Shown piece after piece: positions 24,152 through 33,841 of a stretch of DNA of 64,000 nt. A program made the position numbers and the translations under genes. Positions within the stretch are counted from its first letter, which is position 1. Every line of letters begins with the position of its first letter. Under the pieces are notes generated by a model, which was not told the DNA's origin, did no database searches, and saw only the letters and a program-made list of their open reading frames with translations. Origin of the DNA: Anseranas semipalmata (taxonomy: Eukaryota > Chordata > Aves > Anseriformes > Anseranatidae); NCBI GenBank assembly GCA_013399115.1, contig VXAA01001397.1:118820-182819 (forward strand), given 5' to 3'.

Positions 24152-24294
24152 ATGATATAAATCATTCTACTGATGCTAAGTATTATTATTCCTTATTTTT
24201 TGAGTAATTTGTTACTTTTAAGAATGATATAAATCATTCTACTGATGCTAAGTATTATTATTCCTTATTTTTTGAGTAATTTGGTACTTTTAAG
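24152..24294. repeat. 72-bp tandem duplication, two copies
   Basis: Copy 1 (24152-24223) and copy 2 (24224-24294) are identical except one T/G difference (TTTGTTAC against TTTGGTAC), plus the last base. There is no coding potential. The near identity implies a recent event. Confidence 0.96.
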
Positions 24295-25364
24295 TTCATA
24301 CTGCTTTTGAATTTTCAGTCTTTCTTTGGCTGAGATCTCTTGTGTCTTGCAATTGCACAACAGAAGAATTTAGGATTGGCCACAAAGTTGTGCTCTAGCA
24401 TGTAGGCTTTCTTAAACCAAAAGTTAGTATATAGAATAATATGCTTCTTTTCCTTAGTTTTTGAAAAAGGGGGGAGGGGAGGAATTAAATCTAAACAGAT
24501 GCAATGTGGATTCCCTGAGCATATGAAAAAACTGAAATGACAAACCAAAGAGGAGAATGGATTCCTTTCAATTTCTTCTGACAAGACTTGTATCATTGTT
24601 AAATTTGAGACTTCAGTGTAAGCACTTGCATCTCAGTCCTGTAACAACCAGCCTGCCCGCACTTGGCAGAAACACATGCCAGACAGAGAGAACCTTTACA
24701 GCCTTGCTGGAACCCGAGCTCACAGCCCCATCCTGCTTCCCTCTCCCCTGTTTATACTCTGCCTCCTCCTTTCCACCCCCCAAACACACACAATTTTCTG
24801 CGCTCCAGCTGTGAATCACGTACATACAAGTTCTGTTTTCCAAGTAGGTTTTGATACATGTTGCATAAGTGTAGTTGACAAAGTAATAGGCATGGTAATT
24901 GAATTATGAGCTGGATGGCAGATGACAGCCTGAGATTACCAAATCTAGTGACATCACCTGTCTGGATTAGGTGGGGCCTTAGACTTCATTTCTTGCTGTT
25001 AGGAAATATTGTGATTATCTGATTTGTGACACCAGGTAAATAGCTGTAGTGCAAAGATTAGTAACTAACAGGACTAGAAAAGAAATCCTGCTGAAACATA
25101 TCTCTCCTGAGATATGGTTTCATTTTAGTTTTCAGACTGAACACAGTTTGTGCATTTGTTTGTTTGTTTGTCTACAAAAAAAAAAAAAAAAAGCTTTTTC
25201 CTCTTTTTTCCCCCTGTATGTTTTAAGAAACAGCATCAAAATCATGCCCTTAGAAAAGAAAATTTTATTTCCTTTTTTGGGGGGTGTGGGGAGGGTGGAA
25301 GGATCTCATTTGTTTTGGAGCTTCTTGGCCAAAATGAAGTGCTTGATTAATAAATAACAACTAC

Positions 25365-25680
25365 TTTTGCCGTTGCTTCCACTGCCATGCCTGACTGGCC
25401 GCCCGCTTTCATGCATGCCCGCCACTTTCCAGCAGGGCTGGGCTCCCCAGCTGTGCCTCCCTTTCCCAGATGTGCCACGGACACCTTCCCGCCCTTGCCA
25501 GCAGACCGCAGCAGGGAAGACCTTGTCCCAGCCTGCGGCGCAGCGCAGCGGGGAGGTGGAAGTAGGAGGAGGCTGGGACAGCTCTCGGGAGACATCACAG
25601 CGAAGTTCCAGATGAACATACTTGTGTGCTGGCCAGAACGGTCATGCTCTGGGCTCCTCCGCAGCAAGTCGGAGATTTTC
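25365..25680. promoter_or_regulatory. CpG-rich patch, possible small CpG island
   Basis: This 300-bp stretch is clearly GC-rich and has around 16 CpG dinucleotides, for example GCGGCGCAGCGCAGCGGGG near 25534-25552. The neighbouring kilobases are AT-rich and almost free of CpG. ORFs are open on both strands here, which is a by-product of high GC. It could be a small promoter or enhancer island, or an orphan unmethylated island. I see no clear first exon with a donor on either strand. Confidence 0.35.
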
Positions 25681-27871
25681 TAGGTGAAGAATCAGTGGCT
25701 TGGATCCAGCCCTGCAGTTACGTTTGGGCTTAGCCTTATGCAGAACAGTGTGTCTGTAAACTTAAGGGCTTGAGATTAATTATGTGCAAAACTGTTTGTG
25801 TTTGGGAGGATTTAGATTGTTGTGATGGGAAAAATTAATCGTAGATAGCAGAAGCCTTAGAAACTTCCAGATCCACCCATCTGATAACGAATCACAGACA
25901 TTAGCTATGAATTTTCGATGTCATTACAGCAATAAGAAAAGACATTGTTCAGATTGCGGTCACTTGATAAATCATGCCAAAGCTCTCAATAATGCTAAGT
26001 GTCTGTCCAGAGATTATCATTATGGTAAACAGTACAAAACTGGACAGCAATAACGCTTCATTCCTTTCCTATGTCACAGTCACTTCATCCTTGCCAGCGA
26101 ATGTGTTTTCTTTTTTCATAATCTTATATTGCTTAGCCTCAAATTGGAAATCTCTTCTCCACGTATTTCAGCACATAGAATTTATATCATCAGATATCTC
26201 CATGAGCTGGCCAAGTTTGATGCATTTCAGGTATTGCAAAGCCTAATGGGCCCTTGGGGAGAGAGACTAGCTTGCCAGGTGGCATAGAGAATGAGAAAAA
26301 GACAGAGGGAGAGAAAAGCTCCTAAAAGGAAGGGAGCAGCTTTTGCAAGCTTATTAAAGCAGCGCTTGTCACTAAGCCTATCTCTGCACTTCCTGGCTCT
26401 GGCCAGGTTAGGAAATGAGAAGCAGAAGGGCAAAACAGTTCCTCCTGTCTTTGTTTCCCATGTTTTGGGATCAAAGCAATGCTCAGAAACAAGGGTGTCT
26501 CCTTGGTGAGGAAAACTCCTGGTCTGCACAGCTCGAAGGAGAGAACCTGTGTCTACTTCCTAGCTGAAAGCCCACAGTTTACTGTATGTTTTGAGCTCCC
26601 CTTTAACTCCAAATTGAGCGGAGATTTTCATGACTAAGGCAGCCGTTGATAGTGACGAAATGAAAAAAAGCCTAAGGCACTTGCACATTTTTTGTAGAAG
26701 TCCCTAGTTTGGTTTGTTGTCACATGCAACCTTGTTCTATCCTCCATTTCCTGCTGTGAGAGCAAATGAGTGGATGTTCTTCACAACCTTAAAAAAATCC
26801 CCAAAGTTTCTCATGTGTTAATACGTTTCATAACATCTTCTTAACTCTGTAAAGGGAAGGAAAATGGCTAATCATCCAGTCCACTGAAGAAACAGCCATT
26901 TGAATCATCCCCACATGATCAGTCACATGTCATAAGTGACAAATACTAAGTTAGGTGTGAGGTCCAGAATCTGGTCCTGGGTTGAAGGTATTCATCCAAA
27001 CACTAAATTGAATCTGTGGCAGTGGTAGAGATGGGCAGCTTCTTCCTTGACAAGACTTTAACAGAGAATATAGGGGAAAAAAAGAAGCTTTTTATTACTG
27101 GGTTTCAATTCAGTGTTTTTACTGCCTGTGTGTTACCATGTATAACCTAGTTACTTAGATACTATATTGTTGTGACAGGTTTAGTAACTACTGGAATAGA
27201 ATATAAGGTTTCAGAAGACTCTCAGACTCTTCAAGGGACTAGTACTCAATTACTTTAAACCATAGTTTCAGCCTGAAAAATGAGACATCCATAGAGCTTA
27301 TAAACAGGTGTAATCATCTTTCTCAGTTGTTAGACAGAAGAAAATATATTTCTCCAAGTATTTTTCACTGCAGAGATCAGCAAAGCACAGAAAACAGTTA
27401 GATTATCTGAAAGTTGTTTATCTATGAGCTCACATGGGTGATTTGAACGCAGGTTGAACTTTATTTTTTATTTATTATTTTTTGTAAGGGATAATCCTAC
27501 ATTATTTAGTTCCAAGATTCTTTGTGGTGTAAAGTCCATTTAACGTCACACTTGCTGTTACATGAGCAAAACTTGACAGACTTGGAGAAAAAGATTTGAA
27601 AAGCTTTGCCAGGACAGAGGAAGGACATATTTATAAAATATGTGTATGAAACATGTATCTGCATGTGTATATAAATATAGTAAACTTCACACACTGGATT
27701 TGCTCCACGATATACTCTTTATATTGCACTCATTTGCATTTAAATCATAGGTTCTTTGCTGAGTAGGTCAGAGTAGGTCAGAACATAATCCTACCCACCA
27801 AGAGACAAAAATGAAACTACTACTATTTTTAACACTTTAAACCATGGATGTGATTTTGCTGTATGCATAAA

Positions 27872-27902
27872 AGCAAAACAAACAAACAAACAAATAAACA
27901 AA
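27872..27902. repeat. (AAAC)n microsatellite
   Basis: Tandem AAAC units with one AAAT, in an otherwise unique region. Confidence 0.9.
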
Positions 27903-28812
27903 CTAAAAGCTTTTGCATTAGTTGTCTGCTCAAATGAGCTTTCATGACTCTTAGCCCTTGTTAGGTCACAGCCAGATTCCTTATGGCTGAAGCTAAAGGG
28001 AGGGATTCCCAAAGTTACTTAGTGTCTCCCTTTGCAAGGCTGAGCTTCGGGCTTGCACCTGGGGCCTCCCTAAGCCAAGGAAATGAAAAGGTCCCCAAAA
28101 GGACCCTGGTGCAGCAGATCTGCCGTTGCCCATCCCGGACAGACCCCTGCTCCTGTCCACCATTTCAGATGTTCAAGGCTTGCAAAGCACCACCAGCAGA
28201 AGCGAGTAGCAGTGGAATTTGACATTGTGTTTTGTCTTTGCAAAATGCCAGAGGGTATAATAGTTTTCTCAAACCTGTTGTCTACTGCTGAATTGCTTGT
28301 TATAGAGACTACAAAAACACTTCCAATACTTTTCTTTCTTAGAGCAGGATTAATTTACAACATAAAATGCAAGTTTGTCCTCTTCACTGTGATCAACCAG
28401 TCATGTCTGCTGGCACTGTCTCTCTCTATAAGATATAAGCCTTGGTTGAGGAAAGTACGTGTCAAATCGTAAGGGTAAGATTTTTCCCAGAATCCAGCAA
28501 TTTGTGCAGGTATCCATGAAACCAAACAATATGGAGCAAAATCATGACTAATCCTTTTCAGTATTATTTTCACCCTGTCTGAATGTGTTTTTTATTTCCA
28601 CTTCAGCAATATTTTAGCAAGTAATGATAGCAGTTAGCAGAGATCTTTGCAAATTGACAATATCTATTCCAGTAAAGATCTACTGTTTTGAGAAAAAGTA
28701 GTAGGATATAGAACACACTCCAAAAACAGTCTTCTTGAGTTTTAATTTAGGAAGATTCCAGTTAAAAAAAAAAAAAAAAAAATCTGAATGTTGACAATAA
28801 TAGTCCTTTTAG

Positions 28813-28847
28813 AAATGTAACTACAAAGTTACATTTGTAACTTTGTA
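28813..28847. repeat. Nested alternative hairpins
   Basis: AAATGTAAC (28813-28821) pairs with GTTACATTT (28828-28836). TACAAAGTTAC (28822-28832) pairs with GTAACTTTGTA (28837-28847) around a 4-base loop. The two stems share bases and exclude one another. Both are perfect. No terminator or miRNA identity is claimed. Confidence 0.9.
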
Positions 28848-29533
28848 CTTGTCTGGATATGAAATACTTAGATTTTCTAAGACTGAGAATGAAATATTTC
28901 TAGAAACCAATATTACCCATGAAAAAGAGATTAGTTGAGGTGAAACCCAGTATGTCAACAAGATCTTATTTCAGTATTATCGACTTCACTTAGGTTTAGG
29001 TGTGACCTTACAAAAACTTCCATGTGTTCTTGCAACTATAAAGCTTATCTGCATGAATGTATACAGAGAGTCAACATCCAAGGCATACGAGCAATGCCAA
29101 ACTAACTTTGTGGGGAAGAAAATAAATACGAAATCTTGAATTACTAAATTTCTTGATCAGGGAAATTAAGAGAAGTTTTAGTAATTTCTGTTAATTTTGT
29201 GTATTTTCATGGCTGAAAATCAAAACACTGATATAGAGGAGTGAATTACTGTGTCTTGACAGTCATATTTTAGCAGTCAGAGTTACTCTTGGCTTTTGTT
29301 TCAAGGTCTTTCAGACATTCAAGTGGAGAAACTAAGATGCCCGAAAAATAAAAAGCTTATGTTGAGTTCACACAGGTAAGTTACTCTGTACTTTAACCAC
29401 ACCATTCAGCACACACAATTGAATCTGAAATATCATGATCACAGAAGGGTCAATTTTTTCTTTTCCTTTAAACACAGCTGATCTTCCCTCAGAATAAGCT
29501 GCGAAGGGGGAGCGGATCTGCAGCCCAGTCCCA

Positions 29534-29556
29534 CGCCACGCTATGGCAGCGTGGCT
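29534..29556. repeat. GC-rich hairpin
   Basis: GCCACGCT (29535-29542) and AGCGTGGC (29548-29555) form a perfect 8-bp stem around the loop ATGGC, inside a locally CpG-enriched 90 bp. Confidence 0.8.
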
Positions 29557-29652
29557 GGGGGAGAGACCAGCAAGGTCTGCGTGAGGGAGGGGACACTTCT
29601 AATCAGGCAGAGTTACTTCCATTTCACAGCCCTTGAATCACTTCCCTGAAAA

Positions 29653-29828
29653 GCCTGCCACTGCCAGCACAGCTGTAATGTGAACCAGTCCCGACTGATA
29701 CAATCAAAGGAAATTGAAAGAAAACTGAACTTGACAACTCAAGCATATGCCCGGCTACCCCAGCAATGCAACATCCAGTCAGAGCCGATTAATATTATGC
29801 TGGCTTGCAATTATTTTTTTTTTTTTTT
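29653..29828. other. First copy of a perfect 176-bp duplication at an assembly join
   Basis: These 176 bases, from GCCTGCCACTG to a 15-T run, recur base for base at 29830-30005. Only a single N (29829) separates the two. This is the pattern left when two contigs that overlap are laid end to end instead of merged. The repeated open frame across the join is an artefact. Confidence 0.9.
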
Positions 29829-29829
29829 N
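29829..29829. other. Single-N assembly join
   Basis: One ambiguous base sits between a 15-T run and the exact restart of the preceding 176 bases. Confidence 0.97.
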
Positions 29830-30005
29830 GCCTGCCACTGCCAGCACAGCTGTAATGTGAACCAGTCCCGACTGATACAATCAAAGGAAATTGAAAGAAA
29901 ACTGAACTTGACAACTCAAGCATATGCCCGGCTACCCCAGCAATGCAACATCCAGTCAGAGCCGATTAATATTATGCTGGCTTGCAATTATTTTTTTTTT
30001 TTTTT
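29830..30005. other. Second copy of the 176-bp duplication
   Basis: Identical to 29653-29828 including the 15-T run. The sequence then continues into unique DNA. Most likely the same genomic bases represented twice. Confidence 0.9.
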
Positions 30006-30968
30006 ATGAAAATTGAACAACCCCCTTAAACCTTCTGACTAAAAAAACAGTGGCCTTTTCAAGCAAATTGTTACCACACTGCTTTCTCCTCTTTTGAAAT
30101 CCCATACGGACAGATAAGCTAAGAATAGAACAACCACATCTGACTAAGAGTCCAACATACATATTATTACCACTGTGATCGTCTCATTTCCCCTGGACTA
30201 GCATTAGGCCAGGAACCAGACACTTTGAAAACTCTGTTTTCGTTAAAGACTGAACCTGGTTGGAGAAGAAACAAACCCTGAAGCACTGCCTGTCTGAAAT
30301 AGTAAATATGTGGGTATATATCAGTTTTTACTCTTGGGCACTGTTAATGTCTAGATTTTGCTGTGGCTTGAGGTCTGGAATAAAATCAAGTCCCCAGACT
30401 ATTGCTTACAGAGCATGAAGAGATTGATAGCAGTTTATTTTCTGAAGAATAAATGAGGTCAATAAAGAACAAGCAGGCAGGAAACAAACTGACTTGCCCA
30501 GAGGACCTGCTGACATTTTCAGGAGAGCAAACCACATAGCACGTGTCCTGGCACAGAGGGCAGGTCCCTGAGCAGCATGGCAGAAACCTTCTGGACGGCA
30601 GCCTAAAAGCTGTTTTCTTTGTGTGACTTTCTCTTTCGTGCAGGCAAGAAGAAATTCAGAAAGGCTATGCGCAAGTGTTTGCCTGGAGGATTCCTTTGTA
30701 CTGCCTTTAGCTTTGGAGAGGGCACAGATCAAGCAGGTTAAGAAGACTGGGCTTAAAGAGTCCAAGTGAAGGCACGGTAGAGCACTTAGATGGGAAGCTT
30801 CAAATGCCACAGGACTCTCAACTTCAGAGGGAATAAATCTCTCAGGATCTCCAGTAATTACTCCTCTCCAGCATAAATATCTATCTGCAGAAGAAGCAAG
30901 GATGAATGCTAAATATATGTGAGGAGGAGGTAGAAAGTTTCAGGACAAAACCAAGGTATTCCAAGAAA

Positions 30969-31566
30969 TCACAGAATCACAGAATCACGGAATCCTTAAG
31001 GTTGGAAGAGACCTTCAAGATCACCTAGTCCAACCTATGATCTAACACTAACAAGCCCTCCACTAGACCATGTCGCTAAGCTCTACATCTAAACGTCTTT
31101 TGAAGACCTCCAGGGATGGTGACTCGACCACTTCCCTGGGCAGCCTGTTCCAATGCCTCACAACCCTTTCAGTAAAGAAATTTTTCCTAATATCTAACCT
31201 AAACCTCCCCTGGTGCAACTTAAGCCCATTCACCCTTGTCCTATCACTGGGCACATGGGAGAAGAGACCAATCCCCACCTTGCTACAGCCTCCTTTAAGG
31301 TACCTGTAGAGAGCGATCCGGTCGCCCCTGAGCCTCCTCTTCTCCAGGCTAAACAACCCCAGCTCCCTCAGCAGCTCCTCATAAGACTTGTTCTCCAGAC
31401 CTCTCACCAGCTTCGTTGCCCTCCTTTGGACCTGCTCCAGCACCTCCACGTCCTTCCTGTAGTTAGGGGCCCAAAACTGAACACAGGACTTGAGGTGCGG
31501 CCTCACCAGAGCCGAGTACAAGGGGACAATCACTTCCCTAGTCCTGCTGGCCACACTGTTTCTGAA
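30969..31566 (-). mobile_element. CR1 LINE, 5'-truncated, young copy
   Basis: A minus-strand CR1 3' end. The tail TCACAGAATCACAGAATCACGG at 30969-30990 is the reverse of the CR1 octamer tail. It is followed by GGTTGGAAGAGACCTTCAAGATCACC (3' UTR) and then ORF2. The 5' boundary is where CR1 similarity stops, after CACACTGTTTCTGA. Such 5' truncation is usual for LINE insertion by target-primed reverse transcription. Flanking target duplications are not clear. Confidence 0.96.
31063..31566 (-). pseudogene. CR1 ORF2 C-terminal fragment, frame intact
   Basis: About 168 codons of the C-terminal end of CR1 ORF2, downstream of the reverse-transcriptase core. Conserved family words in order are [68 protein letters not shown] and VFKRRLD, then a stop. 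The open frame extends 34 codons further upstream into host flank, so the apparent ATG at 31668 is not a CR1 start. The absence of stops or frameshifts marks a rather recent insertion. The endonuclease and the catalytic part of the reverse transcriptase are missing, so it cannot act by itself. Confidence 0.95.
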
Positions 31567-31689
31567 TGAAGCAAATGTGTTTATTTCACCTGAAATGAAC
31601 TGCATATCTCCACATCTCACTGCTTCACTGTGAATTTCTTTTCCACTTATTTTCAGTGTTAAATCCATAAAGATACCAAGGGCCAGACA

Positions 31690-31912
31690 GAATCACAGAA
31701 TCACTGAATGGCTGAGGTTGGAAAGCATGTCTGGATGTCATCTGGTCCAATGCCCCTGCTCAAGCAGGGCCACCTAGGACCATATGCCCAGGACCACGCC
31801 CAGACAGCTTTTGAAGATCTCCAAGGAGGGAGATTCCACAACCTCTCTGGGCAACCTGTGCCAGTGCTCGGTCACCTGCGCAGTACAGAAGTGCTTCCTG
31901 GTGTTCAGACCT
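31690..31912 (-). mobile_element. CR1 LINE 3' fragment, second subfamily
   Basis: Minus-strand CR1 tail. It begins GAATCACAGAATCACTGAATGG and reads through CTGAGGTTGGAAAGCATGTCTGG, TGCTCAAGCAGGGCCACCTAGG, ACAGCTTTTGAAGATCTCCAAGG and CAACCTCTCTGGGCAACCTG to CTTCCTGGTGTTCAGAC. This is the 3' UTR plus the last codons of ORF2, about 220 bp. The 3' UTR differs from the copy 120 bp away, so it is a separate insertion of another subfamily and not a continuation. It has more substitutions. Confidence 0.93.
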
Positions 31913-32298
31913 TCAATTACTCCATAACACAGGACCACACACAACCATAGGCCCTCATTAGCTGATGGACTACTTTATCTTCTTAAAACAGTTTTGTTTT
32001 CTTTTGTGGTAGCAGTCATGTGACCTCTGTCATCATGTTGGAGAGTCCTCCAGCGGTTACCACTTATGAAATACTACCCAAACTAAGATTTATCGATTAG
32101 AATAGATCTCATCACATAAGGTTCCTTCACAGGCCAAGGACCTAGAGATTTCTGTAGCATAAAGTCTCAAGAAGTAGGGGCATTTTTTATCAATTTGTCA
32201 TCCTTATATTACATCTATTTTGCAGAAAGAGGGAACAATCTGCTTTTCTTTTTTTTGTTGTTGTTTTTTTTTTTTTTCCAGCTTGTAGAATATAGTTT

Positions 32299-32321
32299 AT
32301 TAAAATAATAATAATAATAAA
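32299..32321. repeat. (AAT)n microsatellite
   Basis: Six AAT units followed by AAAGGG. Confidence 0.9.
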
Positions 32322-33807
32322 GGGAAAGAAAGAAAATTAAAAAGAAGTAAAGGAGGAATGAAAGAGGCCAAATACTCCCCCTCTGTTACGTCCAATTGCT
32401 GCAAGAAAAATTAGTTGTTTTCCATAGCTGATTGTAACAGCCTGTGAATATACTACCTGCTTCTTTTGGCACACAGTGGGACTACAAAGTGCAGCTATTC
32501 TCTCATCTGTGGAGAAGCTGCAGTGGGATAGGTTCCTGACATCAGATAGAAGGCTGCCAAGGAGGGCAGGGGGGAGGTTAAAAAAAGAAGGTAATGGGTT
32601 CTTTCCTTCCTCAGGTGAATATTTTTCCAGTGAGTGGTAGCTAGAAGAACCCTGCCCTTTCATTCTCTTTGAAATGGTCATGTATTTCATCCAAACACCT
32701 CTTTTCTTTTTCGGTTTGTAATTTATTTGTAAACGTGTCCTGATATTTAATATCTAGCAAGAACCACATGAGATACTTTGAAGGGAATATGTATAAACAC
32801 ATGACATATTTCTTTTTCAAAATGAGTGGAACCAGGTTCTCACAACAGGCCTTCTCAAGAGAGTATTCGTGGTTGTGGGCTGTATTCTGGTGTTTTGCCG
32901 AAACACCACACAACTGGCTTTGAATTTGCCATTGGGGTCAATGCTCTTGTCAGCAATGTTGCTGAGTGAAAGAGTCACAGAAAGACAAAACAAAAAGGGT
33001 GTGAACATACACAAAAGACACTCATTTGAAAGTGTGAATGAGTATTAGCAAAACTGAGACAGCATTTACACAGATTTCTGAGCCTGTAGACCAGGAGGGA
33101 GTTCTACTTTCTTATTGTTGTTACCTTAACAGCATGTTGCATTTCCTTCGCAAACACACAATCCCCAGCAAAATACACGCTACTTCCTTTGTCATTAAAA
33201 TCCCAATGGTCAGCGTTCGGGAACCTTTTTCGTCTGGCCTAGACTAATTCCAGTTTTTTATTCATTATACATTTATCACAGCAGACAAGTCTGAAAGAGT
33301 TACCTAATGCAATATTATTTCTTTCTTTCTTTCTTTTCTTTTTTACCATAACAAATTAAGGGACATTAATCTTTGCTCATAAAATAAATATTTCTGAAGG
33401 CTCTTGTGGAGAAACATTCCTTTTCCTGAACAGCCCCATCTGTTGTTCATTTCTTCTGTCCTGCCTGGTAGGGATTTCCCTTGACTCATGTTAGCAGAGC
33501 AGATGAGCACCAGGTCTTGTGAAATTGGTTGCTGCAAGTTGAAACGCCACCACCCTGCAGAGCCTGGACTTGGCAGGCAGGGTCTGCAAGCACACCCCAG
33601 AGCATGCACGTTTCAGAGACCAGCACCTGCAGAGCTTGCACTGAGCCGGTGCACAAATAGCATCAGCAGTGATGGCAGGGGTTGTCCCTTTCGGAGGAGG
33701 GTGGTGGGAAGTGTGCGCATGTGCTGCTCAGCTGCAGAACGATTGGCTACAGCTAGCATCGCTCTGGTTGTCTCCACTAACGGGCCTGCTTAATTTGATA
33801 ACAAGGG

Positions 33808-33841
33808 TTTTGGAGGCATCCAAAGGATTTTGGAGGCATCC
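33808..33841. repeat. 14-bp direct repeat, 20-bp period
   Basis: TTTTGGAGGCATCC occurs at 33808-33821 and 33828-33841 with AAAGGA between. Confidence 0.93.

Larger units (their letters stand above)
22110..30968. other. Unique non-coding sequence with local structures
   Basis: Nearly 9 kb without a recognisable gene. It contains a tandem 72-bp duplication, a CpG-rich patch, hairpins and an assembly duplication, each listed separately. It also has homopolymers (T near 22611-22623, T 23611-23628, A near 25177-25193, A 28764-28782). ORFs are short or artefactual. Confidence 0.6.

Noticed and set aside
29680..30009. 109-codon ORF with an internally repeated protein sequence
   Set aside because: It spans the single N and the perfect 176-bp duplication; the repeat is an assembly artefact.
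31070..31569. Plus-strand ORFs of 79 and 118 codons
   Set aside because: Antisense shadows of the CR1 ORF2 fragment on the minus strand.
32337..33014. Three overlapping minus-strand ORFs (65, 90, 117 codons)
   Set aside because: Composition is plausible in parts, but there are no splice sites, no family and frames are inconsistent; weaker than the 11.6-12.3 kb case.
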